Below, in pieces: positions 1 to 7,800 of a stretch of DNA of 11,659 bases. Within the stretch, counting starts at the first letter, position 1. Each line of letters begins with the position of its first letter. The position numbers and the translations under genes were made by a program. The stretch is taken from assembly GCA_946481475.1 (NCBI GenBank), contig CAMLOB010000069.1, positions 1-11,659 on the forward strand. Reading direction: 5' to 3'. The notes under the pieces were generated by a model that worked only from the letters and a program-made list of their open reading frames with translations, searched no databases and had not been told where the DNA came from. The DNA is from an uncultured Chlorobiota bacterium. Lineage in GTDB: Bacteria > Bacteroidota > Kapaibacteriia > OLB7.

Positions 1-2130
1 GAGCAGGCTCTCTCCAGCGTCGAGCCGGTGGCCCCCTATATCAGCGTGAAGCCGACGCTGACGTTTGCCGGAGGATCGAACGTCCATCTCGGCAATGAAG
101 GGGATCAGTGGGGGGCGATCGGCAATCTCGATCTCTCGGGCGGGGGATCGAACCCGGCCTCCTACGAGTATGTGCAGCTCGCCCTCGGTGTGAAGCTGGG
201 GATCGGAGTGGAGGTCCTCTGGGGAATCGGTGCCGAGGAGTTCGACCTGACTCTGCGCGGTGTGGTCGGTGTCGGCACCTCCTACAGAACGATTCCGCAG
301 CGGACCACGAAGGCGCTCGGTTCGTTCGCCATTCAGCTCTACGGTGAACTGGTGACCAAGGCCTTCTGGGGACTCTACGTGAAGTCGATGTGGGGACCGA
401 CCATGTTCTACAACCACCAGTGGGGAGACCGGATTCCGGAGCTCTGGCCCCATCCGCACGACGGCTGGATTTGGGGAGGGAACGCAAGGGGAGAAGGGGA
501 TCCGAAAGGGAGTGCCGTTGCCGGACTTCCGGTCGACACGTTGAGTCACGCCGGCGCGGGCCCCCCTCTGGTCTTTCCGCAGGCGGCCACGTCGGTCGGC
601 GACGGAACCGGCACGGTCGTCTGGCTGGAACAGGATCCGAACGTCAGGCGGGGGACGTTGAAGCTCGCCTCCCTGTCGCTCGGTGCGGCCACCTTCTCCG
701 GTCCGGCGGTGATCGCCTCGAACACGAATGCGATCAGCAATCCGCGCGTCGACAATCTGAGTGACTCCACCCATCTGGTAACCTGGACACAGGCCCGCTA
801 CAATTCTCTTTCCCGTCCGCTGAACGCCTCGCCGGTCGATCTGGGAAAGAGTCTGGACATCTGGTATGCCGTGGTCAACTCCCGCAGCGGGACGGTGGAA
901 CATATCGGCGTGATGGAGGATGACTTCTTCTCCAGCACCAGCGGGCGGATGGAGGGGAATGCCGACGTCACTGCGCTTGATGCGGAGCAGGCCCTGGTCA
1001 CCTGGATTGTCGCCGATCCGGAAACGAAAACCTCGGAGATCTACTATGCGGTGATCGAAAAGGAGAACGGCATCTGGATCACGACTCCTCCGGAAGTTGC
1101 CGGAGCGACCTCCGGGATGGAACAGGATCTGCGGGTGATCGGAACGCCTGACGGCAAGGGGACCGCTCTGTGGATCAACCGCTCCTCTCCCGATGCGTTC
1201 GATACCCGACTGATGATGATGGAGTGGAACGGAGACGACTGGTCGGCCCCGATGCCCCTTCTGGGAGGAGGAGACGGATTGCATTTCAACGACCTCGATG
1301 TGGATGTGGAAGGAGAGTACGGCGTGATCGGCCTTACGGGGGTCAGGGAACTTGAAGGAGAGGATACCAGCGAAGTGATCGTCGCGATCCCCTGGGGACC
1401 GAACGGCTGGGATGTCCCCGGGCGGTACGAACAGGCCGATACCAACGGCTATCTGCAACGTCCCCGCGCTTCGGTTAACGCCGCCGGACTGACGTCGATC
1501 ATCGTTCAGAGGAACAACAGCGGTCCGGACGGAAACACGATCCTGAGTCAGGTCGATATCCTGCTGGCCGATCAGTCAACCTCCGGCGGCTGGGTCCGCA
1601 CATCGACCCACGAACTGTTGTCGGACACGACCGCCCGGTTGACCGACCTTGAGGCGGCGATGGTCGGCAACCTGCTTCTGGTCTTCGGTCACGAGACGAA
1701 GAGTCCCTACACCTTCCATCTGCCGCAGTCCGGCAAGCACTTCGGACAATCGGTGATGAATCTGGTGCTGCGGGCGGTCCGGATCGACGATGCCCTCGGC
1801 ATCACCGACGTCGACGAGTCGAACCTGACGTCGTCGGTCTCCGCGCCGGGACCGATGCGTGGGGAAGCAGGGTTCGATTTCAGCACGCTCAGTCCGAGTC
1901 CGTTCGGCGAGGCGGCAATGATCGGCTACCGGCTTGAGACCGGAGGAGAGGTCCGGCTGGAGGTGATCGATGCCCGCGGCAGGCTGGTCAGGACGCTCGT
2001 GGACGAATATCGCGAAGGGGGAGAATATCGCGAAGCCCTCTCGGGAACGGGTCTGGCGAACGGTGCCTGGTTTATCCGCCTGACGGTGGATGGTAAGTCG
2101 ATAAGCCGGACATTGTTGAAAGTGGAGTAA
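1..2130 (+). CDS. C-terminal part of a giant exported surface protein with sorting tail (5' end outside window)
   Basis: The reading frame is open from base 1, so the GTG at 28 is only an internal Val codon. I see the last 709 codons of a longer gene. The fragment aligns almost end to end with residues ~1540-2251 of the 2251-residue protein at 4813-11568. In the stretch beginning SLDIWYAVVN I count 35 identities in 54 residues. Visible parts, numbered from base 1: a Trp-rich segment at ~121-160 (W123, 131, 141, 149, 156, 158); recurring strand motifs VVWLEQ, LVTWTQ, DIWYAVV, LVTWIV, IYYAVIE and ALWINR at ~205-390, spaced like beta-propeller blades; and a C-terminal domain at ~627-709 with the SPSPF, GYRL, VIDARGRLVRTLV, NGAWFIRLTVDG and LLKVE pattern of FlgD-Ig / T9SS sorting tails. 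I saw no cysteine. Known of the tail family: it directs export through T9SS and is usually removed. Inferred: secreted or surface-attached. The specific function is unknown, and the missing N-terminus probably carries the variable domains. Confidence 0.9.
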   Translation, partial: EQALSSVEPVAPYISVKPTLTFAGGSNVHLGNEGDQWGAIGNLDLSGGGSNPASYEYVQLALGVKLGIGVEVLWGIGAEEFDLTLRGVVGVGTSYRTIPQRTTKALGSFAIQLYGELVTKAFWGLYVKSMWGPTMFYNHQWGDRIPELWPHPHDGWIWGGNARGEGDPKGSAVAGLPVDTLSHAGAGPPLVFPQAATSVGDGTGTVVWLEQDPNVRRGTLKLASLSLGAATFSGPAVIASNTNAISNPRVDNLSDSTHLVTWTQARYNSLSRPLNASPVDLGKSLDIWYAVVNSRSGTVEHIGVMEDDFFSSTSGRMEGNADVTALDAEQALVTWIVADPETKTSEIYYAVIEKENGIWITTPPEVAGATSGMEQDLRVIGTPDGKGTALWINRSSPDAFDTRLMMMEWNGDDWSAPMPLLGGGDGLHFNDLDVDVEGEYGVIGLTGVRELEGEDTSEVIVAIPWGPNGWDVPGRYEQADTNGYLQRPRASVNAAGLTSIIVQRNNSGPDGNTILSQVDILLADQSTSGGWVRTSTHELLSDTTARLTDLEAAMVGNLLLVFGHETKSPYTFHLPQSGKHFGQSVMNLVLRAVRIDDALGITDVDESNLTSSVSAPGPMRGEAGFDFSTLSPSPFGEAAMIGYRLETGGEVRLEVIDARGRLVRTLVDEYREGGEYREALSGTGLANGAWFIRLTVDGKSISRTLLKVE

Positions 2131-2166
2131 GGGAGAGTCGATATCTTTTTTCTGAGATCAATTTTC

Positions 2167-2200
2167 CGGATCGTGCAGGAAATCACACCTGCACGATCCG
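2167..2200 (+). terminator. Perfect 13-bp hairpin after the first gene, probable terminator
   Basis: The arms CGGATCGTGCAGG (2167-2179) and CCTGCACGATCCG (2188-2200) are exact reverse complements around an 8-base loop. The hairpin starts 36 bases after the stop at 2130, the expected place for a terminator. No T-run follows: the next bases are CCTTGTATAG. It is therefore not a textbook intrinsic terminator. It may stop transcription weakly, block 3' exonucleases, or be a protein-binding palindrome. Confidence 0.55.
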
Positions 2201-2381
2201 CCTTGTATAGTCCGGTCCGGATCGCAATGCAGTGAAGGTTCTCCTCTCTTCACCTGATTCCGCATCTTCCCCGGCAACGGTTCCGTACCGGGAGATTTCC
2301 CCGGTGATTGCGGAGCCGGTTCCGTCCGATACCCGGTTTTTCGGTCCTTCTTGTCGGAAGAATCCGATCATCTCACAGCCA

Positions 2382-2417
2382 TGCCGCAGGCCCCTCTCCG
2401 CACCCCTGAGTTGTTTG
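2382..2417 (+). repeat. Intergenic block shared with 4705-4742 (copy 1)
   Basis: This block begins TGCCGCA, has a pyrimidine-rich middle containing TCCGCACCCCTGA (2397-2409), and ends GTTTG. It matches 4705-4742 at 32 of 36 aligned positions with one 2-base gap, counted by hand. The 13-base core is identical. Both copies lie upstream of a gene for a secreted protein: this one ends 269 bases before the ASST-like start, and the other ends 70 bases before the giant gene. It could be a regulatory site, part of an untranslated leader, or a small dispersed repeat. Confidence 0.6.
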
Positions 2418-2478
2418 CATCCCTTTTCGTTCCCGCTGTAGTTTCCGACGGAATGCGGGACAGGGGGGAGAACGGAGT

Positions 2479-2510
2479 AACTTCCGGATCATGTGCGGCA
2501 ATCCGGAGTT
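2479..2510. other. Imperfect intergenic hairpin
   Basis: AACTTCCGGAT (2479-2489) can pair with ATCCGGAGTT (2501-2510), giving 10 base pairs with one bulged T around an 11-base loop. No T-run follows, so it is a poor terminator candidate. It lies about 175 bases before the ASST-like start and could form in that gene's leader RNA if transcription starts upstream. Confidence 0.35.
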
Positions 2511-2674
2511 GTTCGATGCTGTTGGAAGGGTGAAGGGACAGTTGTGTGTGCGATGGAGCCTGCAACACCCCCATGTGCGAGGAATAACGGCGGCTCCGGC
2601 TTCAGCACGTCGGTCAACATGAGACCAGAGTGACGACGGGTATAGTCCCCTCGAAAACGAACAGTATTTTATAC

Positions 2675-2680
2675 GAGGAT
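2675..2680 (+). promoter_or_regulatory. Ribosome binding site that fixes the ASST-like start
   Basis: GAGGAT lies 6 bases before the ATG at 2687, the only good purine-rich site near this start. It supports 2687 over the in-frame GTG at 2630. The ATG at 2687 also puts the signal peptide exactly at the N-terminus. Confidence 0.6.
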
Positions 2681-2686
2681 AGTCCC

Positions 2687-4387
2687 ATGAACTGTAGAGT
2701 ATCACGTACCGCACCCCTCTTCCCGATTCTGCTTCTCTTTATTCTGTCGTCCGGACTTTCCGCTCAGGATCGGACCGTCGGCGTCCTTCTGAACACTGAC
2801 GATGCGTTTGCCGGATACACGCTCTTCTCCGGGCTTCGGTCGAAGACGACCTATCTGATAGATATGGAAGGACGTATCGTTCGCTCCTGGGAAAGCGGTT
2901 ATACACCGGGAGACGCGGTCTATCTTCTGGAAGATGGGCATTTGCTCCATACGGGGGACGTCGGAGGAGAGGATGGTGATTTTGGCGTAACCGGAGGTTC
3001 GGGGGGGATCGTTCAGGAGTATGACTGGGAAGGGAATCTTGTCTGGGAATATCGTTACGCAAACGACAGCGTTCGCCAGCATCACGACGCCATCAAATTG
3101 CCCTCGGGTAACGTGCTCATGATTGCGTGGGAACTTGTTTCGGTGGAGGAGGCCGTTGCTCTCGGACGGGATCCCTCTACCATACCCGACGACGGGCTCT
3201 GGGTGGATCATCTGGGGGAGGTGAAGCCGATCGGTTCGGACGGCGGCGAGATCGTCTGGGAGTGGCACATGCTCGATCATCTCGTACAGGATTACGATGA
3301 CGCAAAAGAGAATTTCGGTGTGGTGGCCGACCATCCGGAACTGATGGATTTCAACCGCACGGCGGGCAGGAATGCCAATGAGGACTGGATGCACGTCAAC
3401 GGGCTGGATTACAACGAGGAGCTTGATCAGGTGGTCTTCAGTTCGCCGACGCTGAACGAGATTCTGATTATTGATCACAGCACCACGACTGAAGAGGCGG
3501 CCGGACATTCCGGAGGGACCTCCGGTCGCGGAGGGGATCTGATCTACCGATGGGGTAATCCGGCAGGGTACGGGGCCGGTTCCGGCGATGACCAGCAACT
3601 CTTCTTCCAGCACAATCCCCACTGGATTCCGGAGGGACATCCCGGGGCCGGAAATATCCTTGTGTTCGATAACGGTCAGGGTCGTCCCGACGGGCAATAT
3701 TCGTCAGTGGTCGAGATTGTCCCCCCGCTTCAGGAAGACGGTTCGTACTCGCACACTTCGGGGCTTCCCTACGGTCCTTCGGAACCGATCTGGACCTACG
3801 TCGCTTCGAATCCCACGGATTTCTATTCCGGCACGATCTCCAGTGCGCAACGGTTGCCGAACGGCAACACACTTGTCTGTGCCGGGGAAAACGGATGGTT
3901 CTTCGAACTGACCTCCGACGGGGAGATCGTCTGGGAGTATATCAATCCGGTCACCGCTTCCGGGATTCTCGACCAGGGAGAATCTCCGGACCGGAAACCG
4001 AACCCGGTCTTTCGTGCCGTTCGATACGCCCCTGACTATGCTGCCTTTACGGGAAGGGACCTGACGCCGGGAGACTTCATTGAGGGGTATCCGAGTGGTG
4101 TGGAGGAGGAGTTTCCGGCAACCGGCCCTCTCTCCCTGTCGGTTGCTCCGAATCCTGCCGTTGACAACGTGACGATTTCGATCTATCTCCACAAGGGGGC
4201 CACAGCTACTCTTTCGATTGCAAACGTGCTGGGAGAGAATGTCCGCACGTTGCTGAACGACGAGCCGATGCCCCCCGGAGAACGTTCGTTCCAGGTGGCA
4301 CTCACATCGCTCCCATCCGGCACATACGTTTGCCGACTTGCAATCAACGGTGTTGCCGTAGCGGATAAGGTGTTTACCCGTCATTAA
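2687..4387 (+). CDS. Secreted arylsulfotransferase-family (ASST-like) protein with C-terminal sorting tail
   Basis: This is a 566-residue protein. Residues 1-26 form a signal peptide (Arg at 4 and 7, hydrophobic core LFPILLLFIL, likely cut after LSA). Residues ~30-450 match my memory of the bacterial ASST beta-propeller family: HHDAIKLPSGNVLM (H132/H133), EDWMHVNGLDYN (H236), IIDHSTTTEEAAGH, LIYRWGNP, QHNPHWIPEG (H309, H312), VFDNGQGRP and RLPNGNTLVCAGENG. Known of the family: periplasmic, PAPS-independent transfer of sulfate between phenols through a sulfohistidine intermediate, with three His and one Arg in the E. coli AssT site. H133, H236 and H309 probably correspond to the three His. The Arg position, expected in an SSR motif, appears to be SSP here (S252, S253, P254), so activity is uncertain. 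Residues ~484-566 (APNPAVDNVTISI, NVLGENVRTLL, LPSGTYVCRLAING) form a T9SS-type sorting tail. The gene stands between the two giant paralogs, and terminator-like hairpins on both sides suggest a separate transcript. Confidence 0.88.
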   Translation: MNCRVSRTAPLFPILLLFILSSGLSAQDRTVGVLLNTDDAFAGYTLFSGLRSKTTYLIDMEGRIVRSWESGYTPGDAVYLLEDGHLLHTGDVGGEDGDFGVTGGSGGIVQEYDWEGNLVWEYRYANDSVRQHHDAIKLPSGNVLMIAWELVSVEEAVALGRDPSTIPDDGLWVDHLGEVKPIGSDGGEIVWEWHMLDHLVQDYDDAKENFGVVADHPELMDFNRTAGRNANEDWMHVNGLDYNEELDQVVFSSPTLNEILIIDHSTTTEEAAGHSGGTSGRGGDLIYRWGNPAGYGAGSGDDQQLFFQHNPHWIPEGHPGAGNILVFDNGQGRPDGQYSSVVEIVPPLQEDGSYSHTSGLPYGPSEPIWTYVASNPTDFYSGTISSAQRLPNGNTLVCAGENGWFFELTSDGEIVWEYINPVTASGILDQGESPDRKPNPVFRAVRYAPDYAAFTGRDLTPGDFIEGYPSGVEEEFPATGPLSLSVAPNPAVDNVTISIYLHKGATATLSIANVLGENVRTLLNDEPMPPGERSFQVALTSLPSGTYVCRLAINGVAVADKVFTRH

Positions 4388-4627
4388 GGTTGGCCGACTG
4401 ACCATATCGATTGCAGGGGCGGGCCGATACGACTATCGATTCTTCGCCATCTTCCGGAAAAAGGACCGATAAGGATTTCCCCGATGGTCCTGCCGTGAGA
4501 GCCGATTCGGTAATGCGCTTCGGCACGCGGAGCGGAAAGCCGGATCCGTAGCAGGCCATCGGCTGGACGTAATCGATACGAGCGGCAAATGGAGTACGGT
4601 CGCATCACTGTTTGCGGAACCAACGGA

Positions 4628-4665
4628 AATGCCGCAGCACATCGCCATGTGCCGCGGCATTTTTT
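4628..4665 (+). terminator. Strong intrinsic terminator
   Basis: AATGCCGC (4628-4635) pairs with GCGGCATT (4654-4661), and GCACAT (4637-4642) pairs with ATGTGC (4647-4652). There is a single A/C mismatch between the two stems and a 4-base CGCC loop. The stem runs into a T-tract at 4660-4665. This is a classic rho-independent terminator on the plus strand. Read on the minus strand it would be followed by only a short T-run. It separates the ASST-like transcript from the giant gene. Confidence 0.85.
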
Positions 4666-4704
4666 CGTTTGATATCGCCCCTCTTCCCCTCTGTTCCGGG
4701 TGTT

Positions 4705-4742
4705 TGCCGCACCGCCCCCTGTCCGCACCCCTGATTCGTTTG
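4705..4742 (+). repeat. Intergenic block shared with 2382-2417 (copy 2)
   Basis: Second copy of the shared block, with the identical core TCCGCACCCCTGA at 4722-4734 and two extra bases (4712-4713) relative to copy 1. It lies between the terminator and the giant gene and ends 70 bases before the ATG, so it could fall in the promoter or leader region. Its CCCCT can also pair with the AGGGG that follows about 14 bases later, a pairing not available at copy 1. Confidence 0.6.
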
Positions 4743-4812
4743 TGAAGGGGGGAAGCTTGGAGGCACTTTCATATGCACGGATCTATCCAAAACTTAGCGC
4801 AGAGAGTCTGTT

Positions 4813-7800
4813 ATGAAGTACCTACGATGCCTTGTCTTTTCGTTGCCGGCAACTATCGTTGCATTGATTCTTTTCCCTTGCTCTTCCTACGGCCAGTATG
4901 CCGGAGATGCCCTTTATCTCGACTCGGCCGACAGCTATGCCGTACTTGACGATCTCTCCGACCTTGTCCGGTCCAAAGGAACTGCCTTTACCATCGAAAC
5001 GTGGGTCTATCCGCAGACGTCCGCCTTTGTGATCGCATCGGTCTACGAGAATTCCGGGACTCTCTGGTCGTTGCGTGTCGGGAGCTACGGATCGAACTCC
5101 TACCGGCTGATTCTGGATACCAACGACGGATATTCCTCCTCTTCTCCGGGAAGCATCGGTTCGTCGGCGAGCCTGACGTCCGGGGCATGGAATCACGTGG
5201 CGGTAACCTCCGACGGATCGACGGTGACGTTCTACGTCAACGGGGTCGAGGCCGGAAGCTTCAGCGACGGCAGGTCGATCTGGGGGTTCGGTTCATCGGC
5301 AACGCTCTATATCGGGACGGAATACGTTACCGGCACATCGGCTCTTCTCAGCTATACGGGGGACATCGCCGCGTTCGACAATCTGCGCTTCTGGAGCACG
5401 ACCCGGAGTCTTGATGAACTGTATAACGGGATGATCTATACCCCCTCGACGACGACCGATCTGGAGGCCGACATCACCTTCGACGACTCATCGGTCTTCA
5501 CTGCAATGAATGATGCCCTGACCGACGACAGCGAAGTGCCGTGGATCGAGATGCCGTCGGGGTTCCCGAACGGGACGAGACTTGCGTGGGAGCTCTCGAC
5601 CTCGATCTCTCCGTCGGTCCTGACGATCAGCTCCGATGACCTGACGACCTCGTCCGACTCCGAGGGGGAGTATCTCATCGGGGCATACGACAGCGGTGAT
5701 CTGACGACGACGACCTCGACCTCTGCAACGGATCTGACCGCACAGTTGAACCGGACCTGGAGTGTGGTCCCGATCGGTCCGGACTGGTGTTCGTTCCAGT
5801 TCGATATGAACTCGATCAGCGGCATCGAGGTCGACAAGGCCGTGGCGGTCGTCTCGACCGAAGACGATTTCAGTAGCGACGTGGAATTGATCTTTCCCTC
5901 CTCGACGGAGAATTCCTATCTCACCTTCAACTATTATTTCACCGAGTACGATACGCTCTTCATCACGCTGGGAGAGTTCGAGACGACGTTGCCGACGCTG
6001 ACCGCAAGTCTCGGATTCGGTCCCTTCATTCAGAGCGATGCCAACACCAACACGTTCACGCTCGAAAACCTTCCGTCGGGGACAAGCTCGGTCACTTTCA
6101 CGCTGTACGACCAGTACGGCGAAACGACGACCGACAGCGAGACGACGAGCGGAAGCGATCTGAGCGAGGCGACCTACTCCTACGATATGGGGAAGCTGGC
6201 GGTCGGGACGATTCTGGAGGTGGAGATCGAGGCGAGCTCGCTGGATGCTTCATTGACGCTGGTCGAACCGCTGGCGATCTCCGAGGAGACGCCGAGCATC
6301 ACCGCCGGCGACGACTTCGGGGCCTACATCTCCGGAACTTCCCGGGTGAATACTTACACGGTCGATTCGCTGCCGGACAACACGACGTCGGTGACCTTTG
6401 CCTTTGTCGACGTCAACGGCGACATCGTCGATCTGATCGACACGAGCGGGAACATCGTCTACGATTCGTCGGTGGTCTCCGGAACCGATCTGAGCACCGC
6501 CTCGTGGACCGTAGAGATGGACACGCTCGACCTTCCGCTGGGGGCGCAGCTTTCGGTGACCGTGGAGCATGAGGGGGGCGTCACCGGCGGGACCGAGTAT
6601 CTGGTCGATCTTGAGATTTACGCGGCGCCGATCACGATCTACTCAACCAACGGCTTCGGCCCGTTTACGTCGAACAACTACAGTCGGGTGACGAACACAA
6701 CCTCTCCGTGGAGCGACGTGACGGACGAGACGAACGAGTTCTCGATTTCGCCCCTGCCGGAGCGGACCGAGATGGTGATCTTCAACATTCTGGACGAAGA
6801 CGGGGACATTCTTGAAAGCGACACGGTCAGCTCGAACGGAACGGAGTGGCTCTCCTCGGCGCAGAGCGGTTCGTTCACGATGACCGATCTGCCGCCGGAC
6901 GCCTCGACGGTGCAGGCAATCACATACGCGCAGGGAGGGGCCGATGACGGTCTGATTGCGGAGAACGATCTGAGCATCGCTCAGCAGGCCCCGCGAATCT
7001 TTCTGGATCCGTCCGACTATGACGACACCCCCTCAAATCCCTACATCCCGAGCGAGGAGAAGACAACGGAGGTGACGATCACCGTGGAGCCGAGCACGAC
7101 GGCAAACGATTCGGTCGTGGTGGAGATTATCGACGAGTCGGGGGCTCTGCTGGCCTACATGAGCGGCACGCCGACGACGGTCGACGGCGTCCCCCAGGTC
7201 TCCTTCACCTACGACTTCGCCTCCCTCTCCTTCACGGTCGATTCCATCGTCGCCTACTCCTATTCTTCGGTTTCGGACGATGCGGTCTCCGGCGGCAAGG
7301 AACTCACCCTTATTCCTCCGGCTCCGAACGTGGAGTCGTGGTCCGGACTGGAGAGTTGGGCCGGCTACTACAACCCCTGGGAGTTCTTCACGGTCTCCGG
7401 AATTATGGATGAGATCGACGAGGTGAAGGTGGAGATCTACAACACCAGCTCCGACGAGGCCATCTATACCGGGACCTTTACCGAAACGACGTATCCCTAC
7501 AGTCACGGTCTGACCTTCGACGGCTCAAGCACCTGGTTCGAGGCTCCGCGTGAGGACGGCACGTTTACCGTGATGCTCTGGTATAAAAGTTCGGCGACGA
7601 CGGTGCAGCCGCTGGTCGGCGTCATAGACGGGAGCAAGTACTATCCTCTGCTCTATCTCGATTCGGAGGGACGGATCAACTACACGCTCTATGGAAGCCA
7701 CACCAGCGGATCGAACAGCCTGCGGACCATCGGAACGTTCAACGACGGGGACTGGCATCACGTGGCGATCACCTACGACGATTCGACGATGAATCTGTAC

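Larger units (their letters stand above)
2131..2686. other. Gene-free stretch between the first paralog and the ASST-like gene
   Basis: This 556-base stretch has no convincing gene. It begins with an AT-richer bit (a run of T at ~2145) and a perfect hairpin at 2167-2200, and continues with a block at 2382-2417 that recurs at 4705-4742. It then has an imperfect hairpin at 2479-2510 and ends with the ribosome binding site of the next gene. The octamer ATAGTCCC occurs twice shortly before that start, at ~2643 and ~2680. A tempting AT-rich TATTTTATAC at ~2665-2674 lies too close to the start to be assigned as a promoter with confidence. The length and the hairpin suggest that the ASST-like gene has its own promoter here. 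Confidence 0.6.
4388..4812. other. Gene-free stretch with possible structured 3' UTR or small RNA, before the giant gene
   Basis: This 425-base stretch has no supportable protein gene. About 240 bases separate the ASST-like stop from the terminator at 4628-4665. In that interval I see a 6-bp hairpin (AGGACC at 4462-4467 with GGTCCT at 4486-4491), a small TTCG-loop hairpin around ~4516-4526, and TATCGATT at 4405 and 4434 with its complement AATCGATA at 4571. This could be a long 3' UTR, a small RNA ending at the terminator, or the residue of a decayed gene. After the terminator come a pyrimidine-rich run, the second shared block (4705-4742), and a leader with only a weak purine-rich site (AGAGAG at ~4801-4806) before the ATG at 4813. 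Confidence 0.5.

Noticed and set aside
28..30. GTG at 28 as the true start of the first gene
   Set aside because: The frame is open to base 1, there is no signal peptide, and the paralog has more than 1500 residues before this point.
2232..2441. 69-codon plus-strand open frame with a GTG start between genes
   Set aside because: Low-complexity Ser/Pro-rich product, no good ribosome site, and it runs through the shared intergenic block.
2630..2686. Upstream GTG start for the ASST-like gene
   Set aside because: It would put 19 polar residues before the signal peptide. The ATG at 2687 has GAGGAT at the right distance.
2702..3697. 331-codon open frame on the minus strand
   Set aside because: It is antisense to the ASST-like gene, whose family motifs establish the plus-strand frame as real.
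4384..4728. 114-codon minus-strand open frame in the second intergenic stretch
   Set aside because: It runs through a strong terminator and the shared block. Its product is Arg-rich with no motif.
4876..4884. Lipoprotein attachment Cys (C23) in the giant protein
   Set aside because: LFPC does not fit the usual lipobox, and a T9SS-type tail already explains export.
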